A DNA stretch of 64,000 bases from Enterococcus durans NBRC 100479 = LMG 10746 (GCF_001544215.1 NZ_BCQB01000004.1:39157-103156); one strand, 5' to 3'. Shown: positions 25,391 through 36,288, counted from the first letter of the stretch. Made by a program: numbers and translations. Notes: generated by a model not told the origin, from the sequence alone.

Positions 25391-26713
25391 TTAATCAAAA
25401 ATATTTGAAAAGAAACCTTTAATTTTATTCGTTACGTTTTCGCCAGATTTCTTTTGTTCAGATTCGTCATAATCAGTTTCTTCTTGAACATCATAACTGT
25501 CATAAGTAGTTACTTCTTGTTCAACAGTCGGATGATGAGCAATAGTTGTTTCCCCAGTTACAGCAATTTTAGCCAATTGGTAAACTTCACTCAAGTTTGC
25601 TGAATAATCAACTATACTGATCACATTAGTAAAAACTGGATTACGTAGACCCATTTGATTTGGTACATATAATTTGACGTTTACATCAAAAATTTCTTGG
25701 GCTAGATCAACAACGCCAGGAAGACTTGCTGCTCCACCAGTAAGCACTACTCCACCAGGTAGTTCTAGTGCTTCGATTTGATCTAAAGCAGCTTTTGCTT
25801 TGTTAAAAATCTGTTCCATACGTGCAGAGATGACTTCTGACAAATAGCGTTCATCAACTTTCACTGGTTCAGATTGTCCGATCACATCAACTGGAAATTC
25901 TTCTTGATCAGAAGTCCGTTCTGGATAAGCATCGCCATAATTGATTTTTAGTGCTTCGGCATTATTGAATGAAGTATTCAATACGATGGAAATATCTTTG
26001 GTGACGAATTCTCCACCTTCTTGATCTAGACTGGTAAACTTCAATTGTTTATCATGCATAACAGCCGTTGTTGTTTGGCCCCCACCCATATCAATAACAA
26101 TTGTACCGAAATCTTTTTCTCCATCTGAAAGGATTGTTTCTGTTAAAGCTAATGGCGTAATGACTAATTCATTTACGACCAATCCTGCATTTTCTACACA
26201 TTTACGAATATTGTGAACAATAGTTTTTGGTCCAGTAAACAATAGACCATACATTTCTAGTCTGACACCGATCATTCCACGTGGATCTTTGATTCCTTCG
26301 AATCCATCCACGGTAAAGTCCTGTGGCAAAATTGATACGATTTGACGTTCAGGAGGAATTGAACGAACTAGGGCAGCTGAAGCCACATTTCGGACATCTT
26401 CGTCGGTGATTTCTTTTGAATCTCCGTTAACTGCGATCATTCCTTGGCAATTTTCAACTTCAAGCATGTTTGCGGGCAAACCAACACTTACGCTCTTGAT
26501 CTGGATTCCTGCTTTTTCTTCTGCTTGTCGTACTGCTCGTTGTATCGCTTGGACCGTTTTATCGATATCAACGATAATGCCGCGGTTAATCCCTTCTGAT
26601 TTTGCGTTTCCTACTCCAATAATATTCATTTGGCTGTCGATATATTCAGCCACGACAACTTTGACAGATGTCGTTCCAATATCAAGGCCTACATACATTC
26701 CTGTTTTTGCCAT
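25391..26713 (-). CDS. ftsA: Cell division protein FtsA
   Basis: The 440-residue actin-like ATPase anchors FtsZ to the membrane. Nucleotide-binding motifs include YVGLDIGTTSVKVVVAE (phosphate 1), IVIDMGGGQTTTAV (phosphate 2) and VVLTGGAASLPGV (adenosine). The SHS2/1C domain falls at about residues 85-160. The C-terminal amphipathic helix NKIKGFFSNIFD is the membrane tether. A 153-bp gap separates it from divIB, large enough for an internal promoter. Confidence 0.98.
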   Translation of the reverse strand: MAKTGMYVGLDIGTTSVKVVVAEYIDSQMNIIGVGNAKSEGINRGIIVDIDKTVQAIQRAVRQAEEKAGIQIKSVSVGLPANMLEVENCQGMIAVNGDSKEITDEDVRNVASAALVRSIPPERQIVSILPQDFTVDGFEGIKDPRGMIGVRLEMYGLLFTGPKTIVHNIRKCVENAGLVVNELVITPLALTETILSDGEKDFGTIVIDMGGGQTTTAVMHDKQLKFTSLDQEGGEFVTKDISIVLNTSFNNAEALKINYGDAYPERTSDQEEFPVDVIGQSEPVKVDERYLSEVISARMEQIFNKAKAALDQIEALELPGGVVLTGGAASLPGVVDLAQEIFDVNVKLYVPNQMGLRNPVFTNVISIVDYSANLSEVYQLAKIAVTGETTIAHHPTVEQEVTTYDSYDVQEETDYDESEQKKSGENVTNKIKGFFSNIFD

Positions 26714-26866
26714 GAATGGGATTCCCTCCTACTTACTATTCCATATACAAGCGAACAACTAACGTCCGTTTTTAAATATACTTTAATAGATATATTCACT
26801 GCTTTCAATTCTACCATAAATTACTGGTTTTTAGAAAGTAGATTCTCACTTTTTAAAGTTGTTTTA

Positions 26867-28075
26867 TCAATTTTCTGTTGAAATCGAAGAAGACGAACTT
26901 GAATTATCGTCATTTTGATCTGTTTCACTTGTATCACCTGACGTATTCCCTGTCTGTTCCGACTCACTTGGTACTGTTTCTTCTGATGAAGGCTCGGTAC
27001 TCACAGAGGATCCATTTGTTTGTTCTGTCGTTGTTTCCATCGAATTTGTTCCAGAGGTCTGTTCTGCTTCTGCACTACTTTCTGAATAAGGATAGGAGAA
27101 AATACCGACTTCCATATCGATCACACCTTTTTCATCCATATCTTTTGCTACTTGAGCGTAGTATTTCATTTGACTAGCTAGATTTTGGATATTTACAATG
27201 ACTTGGTTGCCATCATTCATATTCAAACGGAGCAAGTTTTTATTCGTATCACTTGGTGTATATTTGATTTCAGAAATTGCTTTTTGCAATTCAGCTGACA
27301 GTTTGTTGTATTCCTTTGTTAATGATTTGATTTTTTCATTGTTCGTGAATCCATCTAGGATAGGAAGATTTTTTGTGGGATTAGCCACTTTTTCACTAAG
27401 AACTGTCCCATTTTCCATTACAGGATAATACTGCCCGTTTTTCGTTACTAAAGCAATTTCTTTGTACTCTTTGACTTTTAAAGTAAACGTATTGAGCGTT
27501 TTAAAACTGATTTGTGCATTTTCGATCCGTGGCTGTTCTTCTTTCAAATTGTTGATGTAGTCAGCCTTATGCCAATATTGTTTCCAAATATTCGTACCCA
27601 TCGTTAACTTCGTATCCGTAATGACTGTCTGGGCAGCGACATTTTCATTGCCCGATACAGTGACTGCTTGCAACTTGCTGTATGGAGATACGTAATAAAT
27701 CAAAAAGATCAATGGTATACCTAGAATCGTGATAATCAAAGCCAAGCGCCGATACAATACTTTATTTCGCTGATTTTTTAGATTGGGCAATCGATTGAGG
27801 AAAGAACCATTGTAAGGTCCACCCGCTTTTGTTTGTTCCGTTTCATCTTCGGATGGAGCGTCATGCTCATGTTCTGGAACATCCTTTTCAGTTGCTGGTT
27901 CTGCATCCGCTTCTTGTTCGTCTGGTTGAACTTCATTATCCGCTTTTTTCGTTGCTTCTTTTTCTTCTTTACCATGTTCTGCTAAATATTTCCGGTTGGC
28001 CTTTTGCCAAGGAGTTAGATTGTTCTCATCAACAGATTGATTCGGCAAATTTTCTGGTTTTTTTTTCTTACTCAC
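26867..28075 (-). CDS. divIB: Cell division protein DivIB/FtsQ
   Basis: This bitopic 402-residue protein has a long charged cytoplasmic head (residues 1-105), one membrane segment (ALIITILGIPLIFLIYYV), and an external POTRA domain (LQAVTVSGNENV) plus a beta domain (ILDGFTNN). A Ser/Thr/Glu-rich tail (from about 340) ends in a serine run. It forms the FtsL-DivIC-DivIB complex that stabilises septal synthesis. Both the acidic head and the tail are low-complexity regions and vary among species. Confidence 0.95.
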   Translation of the reverse strand: MSKKKKPENLPNQSVDENNLTPWQKANRKYLAEHGKEEKEATKKADNEVQPDEQEADAEPATEKDVPEHEHDAPSEDETEQTKAGGPYNGSFLNRLPNLKNQRNKVLYRRLALIITILGIPLIFLIYYVSPYSKLQAVTVSGNENVAAQTVITDTKLTMGTNIWKQYWHKADYINNLKEEQPRIENAQISFKTLNTFTLKVKEYKEIALVTKNGQYYPVMENGTVLSEKVANPTKNLPILDGFTNNEKIKSLTKEYNKLSAELQKAISEIKYTPSDTNKNLLRLNMNDGNQVIVNIQNLASQMKYYAQVAKDMDEKGVIDMEVGIFSYPYSESSAEAEQTSGTNSMETTTEQTNGSSVSTEPSSEETVPSESEQTGNTSGDTSETDQNDDNSSSSSSISTEN

Positions 28076-28091
28076 TTTAGACCACCCGCCT

Positions 28092-29177
28092 TTATTTCTG
28101 AATAACAGCTTCTACTAATCGATATAGCCGTTCTGAGGCATCTGGAATCCCTTGTTGTTTAGATGCCTCGGACATGCTTTGTTGCAGCTTGTCGTTTGTC
28201 ATGATTTCTTCGATTGCATTTCTCAATGTTTTTCCTGTCAACTCGTCATCTTTGATCATCTTAGCTGCATGCGCATGCACTAAACTCATGGCATTTTTTG
28301 TTTGGTGATCATTCGTCACATAAGGACTTGGGATCAAGATCGCTGGCAAACCGATCGCCGTTAGCTCAGCGATGGAAGTGGCTCCCGCTCTACCGACTAG
28401 TAAATCACTCGCAGCCATGACTTCTGCCATTTTAGAGATATAGGGTTGGACACTAACGTTTGGTGAAGCATTTATTTTTTCTCTCACTGCTTCATAGTAA
28501 CGCTCGCCAGAAGCATAAAGCACTTGATAATCCGTACTTTCAAAATCAGTCAAAAAATCTGTTACAGCTTGATTTATTTTTAGCGCTCCTTGGCTTCCAC
28601 CAAAGATCAGGACAGTCTTTTTATTGGGGTCCAGTCCAAACGATTCGACGATATCCGTCTTATTCATATTCGCTACTTCTTGTGCACGTGGATTGCCCAC
28701 TAACACAGATTTTTCTTCTGGAAAAAATGCTTGAGCATCCTTAAAGGAAATAGCGATTCGATCCACGTAGCGACTTAAAAATTTATTCGTCATCCCTGGG
28801 ACACTGTTTTGTTCATGGATGATCGTTGGAATATTTGATTTTGCAGCCGCATAGACGACGGCTCCTGAAACATAACCGCCTGTACCTATCACAACATCTG
28901 GTTGAAATTCTTTTAAAATTTTTTTTGCAGAACGGATACTTTTCAAGAAAAGTTGGACTGTTTTAACATTGTACAGTGAAATTTTTCGTTTAAATCCTTG
29001 GATCTCTAAGGTACGAAATGGAATCCCTGTTTCTGGAACAATCTTATTCTCCAACCCTCTTTGTGCACCAACATACATAAATTCAGCATTTGGCACTTGT
29101 GTTTTAACATAATTGACGAAGGCTAATGCTGGATAGATATGTCCTCCAGTTCCTCCACCTGTAACCAAAATTTTCAT
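28092..29177 (-). CDS. murG: MurG, UDP-GlcNAc-lipid I transferase
   Basis: The 361-residue GT28 enzyme adds GlcNAc to lipid I at the inner membrane face to make lipid II. Conserved motifs: [20 protein letters not shown] (acceptor/phosphate loop), [49 protein letters not shown], and the UDP-binding [14 protein letters not shown] with [10 protein letters not shown]. The ATG overlaps the murD stop in TAATG, so translation is coupled. Confidence 0.98.
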   Translation of the reverse strand: MKILVTGGGTGGHIYPALAFVNYVKTQVPNAEFMYVGAQRGLENKIVPETGIPFRTLEIQGFKRKISLYNVKTVQLFLKSIRSAKKILKEFQPDVVIGTGGYVSGAVVYAAAKSNIPTIIHEQNSVPGMTNKFLSRYVDRIAISFKDAQAFFPEEKSVLVGNPRAQEVANMNKTDIVESFGLDPNKKTVLIFGGSQGALKINQAVTDFLTDFESTDYQVLYASGERYYEAVREKINASPNVSVQPYISKMAEVMAASDLLVGRAGATSIAELTAIGLPAILIPSPYVTNDHQTKNAMSLVHAHAAKMIKDDELTGKTLRNAIEEIMTNDKLQQSMSEASKQQGIPDASERLYRLVEAVIQK

Positions 29178-30559
29178 TAATTATCGCTCGCTTCTACATT
29201 TTCTAGTTTATTGATAGCGTCCATAAAGCGTTCGCCTCTGATTTCAAAGTTAGGGTATTGATCCCAACTAGCGTTAGCTGGTGACAATAAGATCACGTCG
29301 CCTTCTCCACTTAAGCGAAGAGAAACAGGTACTGCTGATTCAGCATTTTCCGCTGTTTCAATAATAGGGATACCTGCTTTTTTGCCAGCCTCCATCAATT
29401 TCTCTTTTGTTTCACCAAAAACGATTAATGCTTTAAGACCTGTTAAGGAAGGAATCAATGCATCAAATGAATTCCCTCGATCTAGCCCACCAGCGATCAA
29501 TACTAAGGTTTCTGGTGTAAATCCACTTAAAGCCATTTTTGTCGCTAAAATATTCGTGGCTTTTGAGTCATTATAAAATTTACGTCCTTGAACTTCCCCT
29601 ACATATTGCGTACGGTGTGGTACACCATGGAAAAGCTGTAATGTTTGTTTGATTGCGGTATTAGATACCCCATACAATTTAGCAACTGAAATGGCGGCCA
29701 ATGCATTTTCAACATTGTGAGCGCCTGGTACGCCCAGTTCAGAACTATCCATGATTTTTTCTTGATCATAGAAGATACTTCCATTCAATGAATAGGCACC
29801 TTTCGACAATTCTTGTTCTGTTGCAAATGGTAAAACAGTTGCTTTTGTCGTTTTGCTTAGTTCTCTTAATTCAGACTGATTCCAGTTGAGGATCAAGTAG
29901 TCTGATTCAGTCATATTTTTTTGAAGTTGCCATTTGGCTTTGACATATTCATCACGCGTACCATGATAATCAATATGCGCTTCATAAATATTCGTGATCA
30001 CAGCGATGTGAGGACGAAATTCAGTGATTCCCATCAATTGGAAACTTGATAATTCCATCACGATTTTATCTTCTTTAGTTGCTTCTTGTGCCACACTACT
30101 TGCAGGATAACCAATATTTCCAGCTAAGCGAGCAATGCCATCATTTTTTTCAGCATTCAATAATAAACCAGTCATGGTGGTAGTTGTCGTTTTACCATTC
30201 GTCCCAGTGATGCCAATAATCGGACATTCCGCTACCTCGTAAGCTAATTCTACTTCCGTAATTACCGGAATACCCAGTTCTTGTGCTTTTGAAACGAAAG
30301 GATGACTATAAGGGATACCGGGATTTTTGACTAATAACGAAAATTCTTCATCCAATAATTCGATTGGATGACTCCCTGTGATCACTTTTATCCCCATTGA
30401 CAGCAATTCTTGTGCTTCAGGGTTTTCATCAAAAGGTTTCCCATCATTTACAGTGACAAGTGCGCCCAATTCATGTAACAATTTGGCCGCACTAAATCCA
30501 CTCTTTGCTAATCCTAAAACAAGGACCTTTTTATTTTCATACGTTGAAATTTTTTTCAT
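29177..30559 (-). CDS. murD: MurD, UDP-N-acetylmuramoylalanine-D-glutamate ligase
   Basis: The 460-residue Mur ligase adds D-Glu to UDP-MurNAc-L-Ala with ATP. N-terminal Rossmann-like domain: [22 protein letters not shown]-binding loop: [18 protein letters not shown]. Central and C-terminal motifs [37 protein letters not shown] and [21 protein letters not shown] are complete. It lies 13 bases after mraY. Confidence 0.98.
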   Translation of the reverse strand: MKKISTYENKKVLVLGLAKSGFSAAKLLHELGALVTVNDGKPFDENPEAQELLSMGIKVITGSHPIELLDEEFSLLVKNPGIPYSHPFVSKAQELGIPVITEVELAYEVAECPIIGITGTNGKTTTTTMTGLLLNAEKNDGIARLAGNIGYPASSVAQEATKEDKIVMELSSFQLMGITEFRPHIAVITNIYEAHIDYHGTRDEYVKAKWQLQKNMTESDYLILNWNQSELRELSKTTKATVLPFATEQELSKGAYSLNGSIFYDQEKIMDSSELGVPGAHNVENALAAISVAKLYGVSNTAIKQTLQLFHGVPHRTQYVGEVQGRKFYNDSKATNILATKMALSGFTPETLVLIAGGLDRGNSFDALIPSLTGLKALIVFGETKEKLMEAGKKAGIPIIETAENAESAVPVSLRLSGEGDVILLSPANASWDQYPNFEIRGERFMDAINKLENVEASDN

Positions 30560-30572
30560 TTCCTGTCATCTC

Positions 30573-31535
30573 CTACCAAATGAACCATAATGTAATCAAA
30601 GAAGTCACTAGACTAATTGCCCAAAAAACAATATCGATCTTCCACTCTGTCCAACCACTCATTTCAAAATGATGATGGATCGGAGACATTTTAAAAATTC
30701 TTTTTCCAGTTAGTTTGAATGATGTCACTTGCAACATAACACTAGCTGTTTCCACTACATAGATCAAACCAACTAACAATAATGTCCATTCTTGATTCAA
30801 CATCATTGAGATTGCTGCCAGTAAGCCACCTAGGGCAAGCGAGCCCACATCACCCATAAAGATTTTTGCTGGTTTATGGTTATACACAAAGAATCCCAAT
30901 AATCCACCAAGTACACTCAAACAAATGACCAGTACATCATATTGCTGTTGATGCCAAGCAATGATTCCATAAGTGGCAAATGAAATACTTCCTAACCCTG
31001 CCACTAATCCATCAATACCATCAGTTAAGTTCACAGCATTTGAGAAACCGACTAACCAAAAAATAGCAAAAATTCCGTAGATGATCCCAAGAGGAATCTC
31101 AATACCAAAGAAGTTCAGTGTACCGGCATAATTTTCTGAACGATAGACTGCATAGAAAATGATGCCGCCGACGATTTGTCCAATCAGTTTTTGTTTTGAA
31201 TTTAGACCCATATTTCTTTTTTTGAAAATTTTAATAAAGTCATCTAAAAAACCAATCACACCATACAGTGCTAAAACAAATAATAGAATGAAAAGAGTAG
31301 GAGTAAGTTGCTCTTGCCAAGCACCTACCCAAATCCCTGTCAATATAGCTGCAACCAAGAACACTAAACCACCCATGGTAGGAGTTCCGGCTTTGACATT
31401 ATGCCATTTAGGTCCTTCTTTCCGAATTGCTTGTCCTTGTTTTTTCATTTGAAAATATCCAATAAATAGCGGCATTGCTGCAACTGTCATTGCACAGCTA
31501 CTAACGATAGGAATTAATGCTTGTGTCCACTCCAT
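30573..31535 (-). CDS. mraY: MraY, phospho-MurNAc-pentapeptide translocase
   Basis: The 320-residue polytopic membrane enzyme makes lipid I from UDP-MurNAc-pentapeptide and undecaprenyl phosphate. Key motifs are GTPTMGGLVF, the FLDDFIK aspartate pair, NAVNLTDGIDGL with the catalytic Asp, and the C-terminal MSPIHHHFEMSGW histidine cluster. About ten hydrophobic segments are seen. Located between the PBP2x-type gene and murD as in other Gram-positive dcw clusters. Confidence 0.98.
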   Translation of the reverse strand: MEWTQALIPIVSSCAMTVAAMPLFIGYFQMKKQGQAIRKEGPKWHNVKAGTPTMGGLVFLVAAILTGIWVGAWQEQLTPTLFILLFVLALYGVIGFLDDFIKIFKKRNMGLNSKQKLIGQIVGGIIFYAVYRSENYAGTLNFFGIEIPLGIIYGIFAIFWLVGFSNAVNLTDGIDGLVAGLGSISFATYGIIAWHQQQYDVLVICLSVLGGLLGFFVYNHKPAKIFMGDVGSLALGGLLAAISMMLNQEWTLLLVGLIYVVETASVMLQVTSFKLTGKRIFKMSPIHHHFEMSGWTEWKIDIVFWAISLVTSLITLWFIW

Positions 31536-31560
31536 GCTCTTTTCTCTCCTAATTCTCTTC

Positions 31561-33753
31561 TTATTCTTCTAATGTAAAGCTTAATTTATCATCGGTAATT
31601 TTTTCATACGGCGCAAGGCTTTGTTTTGTGCAATAGCCATCACCGTCGAAAGTTACCTCGATCCCTAATATTTTACCTAATTTCATGATGTCTGCTTTAG
31701 ACCAACCGGTGACATCAGGCATCAGTTTCTCGCCACCAGTATATAAGATGATCTTTTCACCAGAAATCAATTGATCGCCTTGTTCTGTTGACTGTTTTTT
31801 CACCTTTTTACCATCACCAATAACAATTGGTTGTAGTCCGCTTTTTTGTGCATCTGCTGCAGCAACATCTGTACCTAGGTTACGGTAATCAGCTACTGTC
31901 ACTTTTTCAGTTGCTTCTTCTGTTTTTTCATCTGTTTCTGTTTCTTTAAAGTCCATTGCACGTTTCATCAATGGATTAGCGATTTTTGCTAATGCGTCAC
32001 GGTCATATGTTTTAGGGTGTTTCATCGTTAGATATAATACATATTCAGGATCTTCTGACGGAACCATTTCAACGATTGAATACAAGTAAGCTGTCTCACC
32101 TGTTTGGTAACCACCAGTATCAGAAGCAATCTGTGCAGTACCCGTTTTAGCCGAAACATTGTAACCAGGTACACTATATACACCATACGCACTACCATAA
32201 TTTTCACTTTCTACCACATCACGCATATATTCGCGTACTTTTTGAGTCGTTTCCTTTGAAAATGGCTGTCCTAATACTTCTGTTTGCGTTGCTCTTTCTT
32301 CACCAGTCGTTGGATCGACGATTTTGCTGATATAACGTGGTTGGATCATCGTACCATTGTTTGCTATTGACGTGAATGCCTTCATCATCTGGAAGTTCGT
32401 CACTCCTACAGCTTGTCCGTAAGCACTCATGGCACGGTCAACGATGTTTTCAGTTGGCAAAGCTCCTGAAACCTCATCATCTAAGCCAGAGTGAGTACTT
32501 TGTCCAAAACCTAGTTTTTGCAGATAGTTATACCATGCACCACCCATCCGTTGTTCCAACATGACCATCCCAACGTTACTTGACCAAGAAAGTGCTTGTC
32601 TCATTGTTAAGACACCTTTTGCGCCGTAATCGTGGTCATTGATCGTTGCATCTGCAACTTTGATCTTACCTGATTGATACGTTTCATTTTCATTGAATTT
32701 GCCTTCTTCGATAGCAGCCGCTGTCGTGAAGACTTTCATCGTAGAGCCTGGTTCATAGCTATCTTGAACCAAGAAATTACGCCAAACGGAATCTTTTTCT
32801 TGTAATCCTTCCATTGTTTCTGGATTGAAAGTAGGTCGTTGACCCATAGCTAAGATCTCACCAGTTTTGGCTTTCATTAAGACAGCCGTCAATTCTTCTG
32901 GCTGATACTCATCATTGACTTGATCCATCAAGGTTTCTAAATAACTTTGAAGACGACTATCTAGAGTCGTATAAATATCTTGACCATTCACTGCTTTTTC
33001 TTCTTCAGCGACTGTACCTGGTAAGGCATTTTGGTAATTATCTTTTTGATAAATGATTTTCCCATTTTTCCCGCTCAATACATCATTATAAGCAGCCTCT
33101 AATCCCAATTTACCAACTAGACCTGTATCGTCCTTATTTGGGACAGCATACCCGATAAAATGAGAAGAAAATACACCATTAGGATACATCCGTGCAGAAT
33201 GATCTTCAAAATATAACCCAGCGATATTTTCTTTTTTCATTTCTGATTCGATCGTTTGTCTGGTCTCCTGTGAGATGTTTTTCCCATAGTTTCCAAACTC
33301 TACTTGGTATAGCTCATTTTTCGCGCCATCTTGTAGGATCTTTAGTGCCTGGCTCTTTTCGATTGAAAGATTTTTATGCAAAATCGTAGCGATTTTATCA
33401 AAATCCTTTTCTTGGGCATATAATTTTTTATCACCAGTTGTATACGTTTTGGATAAGATAGCTTTGATCGAATAAGATTTAGCGTCTTCAGCAAGGGCCA
33501 CTCCATTGCGGTCATAGATCGTTCCGCGTTTTGCTTTGACGACTTCACTACCTTTGTAGAGCTGTTCAGTTTTTTCCGCTAGAGAGGTCCCAGCGACATG
33601 GCCTCCAATAACGATATACGAAAAACGGACGGCAAATAAAAAGAACAATCCAATACTCGTAGCAAATAAAATGATACCTACTTTTTTGCGATTGTTCATC
33701 GGATTTAGATTTTTCTTTTCCATAAACCGCCGGAATTTATTTTTAGGACTCAT
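31561..33753 (-). CDS. ftsI: Septal class B penicillin-binding protein (PBP2x/FtsI)
   Basis: The 730-residue transpeptidase has a short cytoplasmic head, one membrane anchor (VGIILFATSIGLFFLFAV, 25-42), a dimerisation/pedestal domain, and the catalytic domain with S337TMK340, SSN (391-393) and KTG (536-538). Two PASTA domains end the protein (MPDVTGWSKADIMKLGKIL lies in the last). It cross-links septal peptidoglycan with FtsW. The stop of ftsL abuts its ATG directly. PASTA content places it with PBP2x-type rather than E. coli FtsI. Confidence 0.96.
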   Translation of the reverse strand: MSPKNKFRRFMEKKNLNPMNNRKKVGIILFATSIGLFFLFAVRFSYIVIGGHVAGTSLAEKTEQLYKGSEVVKAKRGTIYDRNGVALAEDAKSYSIKAILSKTYTTGDKKLYAQEKDFDKIATILHKNLSIEKSQALKILQDGAKNELYQVEFGNYGKNISQETRQTIESEMKKENIAGLYFEDHSARMYPNGVFSSHFIGYAVPNKDDTGLVGKLGLEAAYNDVLSGKNGKIIYQKDNYQNALPGTVAEEEKAVNGQDIYTTLDSRLQSYLETLMDQVNDEYQPEELTAVLMKAKTGEILAMGQRPTFNPETMEGLQEKDSVWRNFLVQDSYEPGSTMKVFTTAAAIEEGKFNENETYQSGKIKVADATINDHDYGAKGVLTMRQALSWSSNVGMVMLEQRMGGAWYNYLQKLGFGQSTHSGLDDEVSGALPTENIVDRAMSAYGQAVGVTNFQMMKAFTSIANNGTMIQPRYISKIVDPTTGEERATQTEVLGQPFSKETTQKVREYMRDVVESENYGSAYGVYSVPGYNVSAKTGTAQIASDTGGYQTGETAYLYSIVEMVPSEDPEYVLYLTMKHPKTYDRDALAKIANPLMKRAMDFKETETDEKTEEATEKVTVADYRNLGTDVAAADAQKSGLQPIVIGDGKKVKKQSTEQGDQLISGEKIILYTGGEKLMPDVTGWSKADIMKLGKILGIEVTFDGDGYCTKQSLAPYEKITDDKLSFTLEE

Positions 33754-34149
33754 TTACTTCACTTTCCTTAAATTGTCGTCGTTGATCGACAACCCTTTTT
33801 CTTCTGCGATTTTTTTGATTCGTTCAGTACGTGACAACTCGTTCTTTTCTTGTACTAAACTTGTTTTTTCGACATTTTTTTTGTCGATTTTAGTTTGGAT
33901 CGTTGTAATTTCGTTTTCTACACCACTGATATTCGTACGCAACATTACAGTTAGTATGCAAAGCGCAATCACCGAAAGCGTAATACTTACTACAGCCAGT
34001 TTTTCTAAATTGGATATATGTTTTAACCGTTTTGCTGGCGATTGAGGAAGAATAACTTCTTGATTCGAATCTGGCAGCTGATGTTCAGGTTGTTCGACCA
34101 TATCTGGTAAATCATATGGATATTCTTGTGCTTTTCTTAATTCTGCCAT
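33754..34149 (-). CDS. ftsL: Cell division protein FtsL
   Basis: The 131-residue bitopic protein has a cytoplasmic head of about 55 residues, one membrane helix (VVSITLSVIALCILTVML), and an external leucine-zipper-like coiled coil ending ERIKKIAEEKGLSINDDNLRKVK. That last pattern (ERIxxxAxxxGL) is typical of Gram-positive FtsL. It pairs with DivIC and DivIB at the septum. It lies four bases after rsmH and abuts the PBP gene. Confidence 0.93.
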   Translation of the reverse strand: MAELRKAQEYPYDLPDMVEQPEHQLPDSNQEVILPQSPAKRLKHISNLEKLAVVSITLSVIALCILTVMLRTNISGVENEITTIQTKIDKKNVEKTSLVQEKNELSRTERIKKIAEEKGLSINDDNLRKVK

Positions 34150-34153
34150 TATT

Positions 34154-35113
34154 CTACTCCTCTTTCACACGTATTTTTTCAGCAATTCGTAATTTAGCAC
34201 TACGAGATCGGTTATTTTCAGCTAATTCCTCTTCAGAAGGAAGGATTGGCTTTCTATTGATCAATTTTAATTCTGGTTGAAATTCTTCTGGAATGACTGG
34301 CAATCCTGGCGGTAAATCTCGGACTGTACTATATTCCTTGAACATGCTTTTGACAATACGGTCCTCTAACGAATGGAACGTGATCACACTGATACGACCA
34401 TTTTGATTTAAAAGACGAATCGCTTGTTCTAATGATGCTTCTTCCGCACCCAGTTCATCGTTGACTGCGATTCTCACAGCTTGGAAAATCCGTTTTGCCG
34501 GATGACCACCTTTTCTTCTCGCTGGTGCAGGAATCACATCTTTAATGATTTCTACTAACTCGCCAGTCGTTTCGATTGGGCGTATTTTTCTAACTCGTTC
34601 AATTTCTCGAGCGATTTGTTTTGAAAATTTCTCTTCACCATAGCGAAAGAAAATTTTTACTAGTTCATTATAAGGATATTCATTGATCACATGATACGCA
34701 GACAAAGGCGCTGATTGATCCATACGCATGTCTAGCGGTGCGTCTTGATGGTAGCTAAATCCTCTTTCTGCTTCATCAAGTTGAGGCGAAGATACCCCTA
34801 GATCATACAAAATACCGTCCACACGGGAAACATATTTTGTTATCTGCTCTTCTAATTCTCGAAAGTTTGCTTTGATAAAAGTAACCATGCCTTTTTCAAC
34901 GTATGGGGCTAATCGTACTGTCGCATGATCGATTGCTTTTTGATCTTGATCAAATGCATAAAGGTGCCCATTTGAATTCAGTTGGCTCAATAAATATTCA
35001 CTATGTCCGGCACCGCCAAGTGTACAGTCTACATAAATGCCATCAGGTTTGATGTTCAATCCATCAACCGTCTCTTTCAACATGACTGTATAGTGTTGAA
35101 ATGTTTCAGTCAT
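34154..35113 (-). CDS. rsmH: RsmH (MraW), 16S rRNA m4C1402 methyltransferase
   Basis: The 319-residue SAM-dependent enzyme methylates N4 of C1402 in 16S rRNA. Motifs: [16 protein letters not shown] (SAM loop), [36 protein letters not shown], and the C-terminal [17 protein letters not shown] with [11 protein letters not shown]. Length and motif order are normal. It is the second gene of the dcw cluster, 19 bases after mraZ. Confidence 0.98.
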   Translation of the reverse strand: MTETFQHYTVMLKETVDGLNIKPDGIYVDCTLGGAGHSEYLLSQLNSNGHLYAFDQDQKAIDHATVRLAPYVEKGMVTFIKANFRELEEQITKYVSRVDGILYDLGVSSPQLDEAERGFSYHQDAPLDMRMDQSAPLSAYHVINEYPYNELVKIFFRYGEEKFSKQIAREIERVRKIRPIETTGELVEIIKDVIPAPARRKGGHPAKRIFQAVRIAVNDELGAEEASLEQAIRLLNQNGRISVITFHSLEDRIVKSMFKEYSTVRDLPPGLPVIPEEFQPELKLINRKPILPSEEELAENNRSRSAKLRIAEKIRVKEE

Positions 35114-35132
35114 TAGTCAGCCTCTTCCTATC

Positions 35133-35564
35133 TTATAGTCCGAAATCAATCATATTTTCAGCAATTTCATCAAAGTTTCCTTCTGCAACTTCGGAAAATT
35201 CTTGCCAGCGTTCTTCATCCCATATCTCAATTCGATTTGAAACGCCGATCACTACACATTCTTTTGTCAAAGCAGCATAATTTCTCAATGTGCTGGGGAT
35301 ATTGATACGTCCTTGTTTATCTAATTCACATTCAGTGGCAGCCGAGTAAAAAAAACGCACGAACGTACGAGCATCTTTTTTAGCTAAGGGCATTTCGTTT
35401 AATTTGGACTCTAGATTCTGCCATTCACTCATGGGATAGCCAAAAAGACAGCCATCTAATCCTCTGGTAAGGACAAATTCTTCGCCCAGTTCTTCACGAA
35501 GTTTCGAAGGTACGATCATACGACCTTTTGTATCAATATTATGCCGATATTCGCCCATCAACAT
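35133..35564 (-). CDS. mraZ: MraZ, transcriptional regulator of the dcw cluster
   Basis: The 143-residue protein has two AbrB-like swapped-hairpin halves, each with a DKGRI-type turn: [23 protein letters not shown] and [16 protein letters not shown]. MraZ rings bind short direct repeats before their own promoter and repress or modulate the division cluster. The start MLMGEYRHN at 35564 is the family-typical one. Longer starts in the frame would cover the operator. The operator at 35604-35628 lies just upstream. Confidence 0.96.
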   Translation of the reverse strand: MLMGEYRHNIDTKGRMIVPSKLREELGEEFVLTRGLDGCLFGYPMSEWQNLESKLNEMPLAKKDARTFVRFFYSAATECELDKQGRINIPSTLRNYAALTKECVVIGVSNRIEIWDEERWQEFSEVAEGNFDEIAENMIDFGL

Positions 35565-35603
35565 TGAAACTACCCCCGTTCCTCCACTAACTAAAATTAG
35601 TCT

Positions 35604-35628
35604 ACCACAATCCCCCACTTTCTACCAC
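35604..35628 (-). promoter_or_regulatory. MraZ operator: three direct repeats with 10-bp period
   Basis: Read leftward, GTGGT, GTGGG and GTGGT occur at 35624-35628, 35614-35618 and 35604-35608, exactly ten bases apart with five-base spacers, as in MraZ boxes of other bacteria. A TGG followed by TAGACT (35599-35604) just downstream could be an extended -10 of the mraZ promoter, so binding would block polymerase. Confidence 0.8.
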
Positions 35629-35685
35629 CTTTTATGGAAAATCCGAGAATAACTTTTTTATTCATAAAAACTTTTTTAAGAATTA

Positions 35686-35721
35686 AGCTGTAAAAAGTCT
35701 TTAAAAAAACTTTTTACAGCT
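35686..35721. terminator. Perfect 13-bp hairpin between DUF3397 gene and mraZ
   Basis: AGCTGTAAAAAGT and ACTTTTTACAGCT form a perfect stem with a ten-base loop, just after the leftward DUF3397 gene ends at 35737. The T run after it is interrupted, so it may be a partial terminator upstream of the mraZ promoter. Confidence 0.5.
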
Positions 35722-35736
35722 CGAAACCGTTTTTCA

Positions 35737-36105
35737 TCATAGATACGTAAGGATATTTAAAACGATCAATAGTCCATAAAAGACGATCGTCAGTAAAAAT
35801 GCTAACCGCCAAGTCATTTTCAAATAACGCGAATAAATGATTTCATCATAATAATAAGCTTGGAATACAGCAATACATATTGCCATTAAAAGCATGGAAA
35901 TCATGAAAAATGGTAGGAATGAAAAAGTGGCCATATTACGTGATAAAGCATGCATGCCTCCCCACAAAAAAGGGACAGCAAGATCAGGAGCTTTAATTTT
36001 AAAACGACGGTCCAATGAAAATAGTTTTACCAAAAAGTTGCAACCAACTAAGACGATTGCAGGAAAAATATACCAAAATAAAACAATTGGCGTAAAAGTG
36101 CCCAT
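35737..36105 (-). CDS. DUF3397 family membrane protein
   Basis: The 122-residue protein has four hydrophobic segments (about 5-25, 38-58, 63-85 and 98-121) with a basic loop SLDRRFKIKAPDLAVPF. This matches DUF3397, a family of unknown function found just upstream of mraZ in many Lactobacillales. That gene order is conserved here. It probably has its own promoter in the 220-bp gap shared with corA. Confidence 0.85.
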   Translation of the reverse strand: MGTFTPIVLFWYIFPAIVLVGCNFLVKLFSLDRRFKIKAPDLAVPFLWGGMHALSRNMATFSFLPFFMISMLLMAICIAVFQAYYYDEIIYSRYLKMTWRLAFLLTIVFYGLLIVLNILTYL

Positions 36106-36288
36106 CTGACAAAAACTCCTTCTTCTAGTTGTTTCAAGTATACGCTATAAACTTTACACAACTATTTCATTTATTTTAAATTTATACAGTTTTCTTTGCT
36201 TTATCGAGTCTTCTACTTCAAATGACGACATCAATCAGAAAAGTTGCCTAGTCCAATCTCCCCAACTGTGTTCGATTGGATTATCCGT

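Noticed and set aside
24398..25408. Long antisense frames over ftsZ (117 and 201 residues)
   Set aside because: These arise from codon bias of ftsZ on the other strand and show no start signals or domain features.
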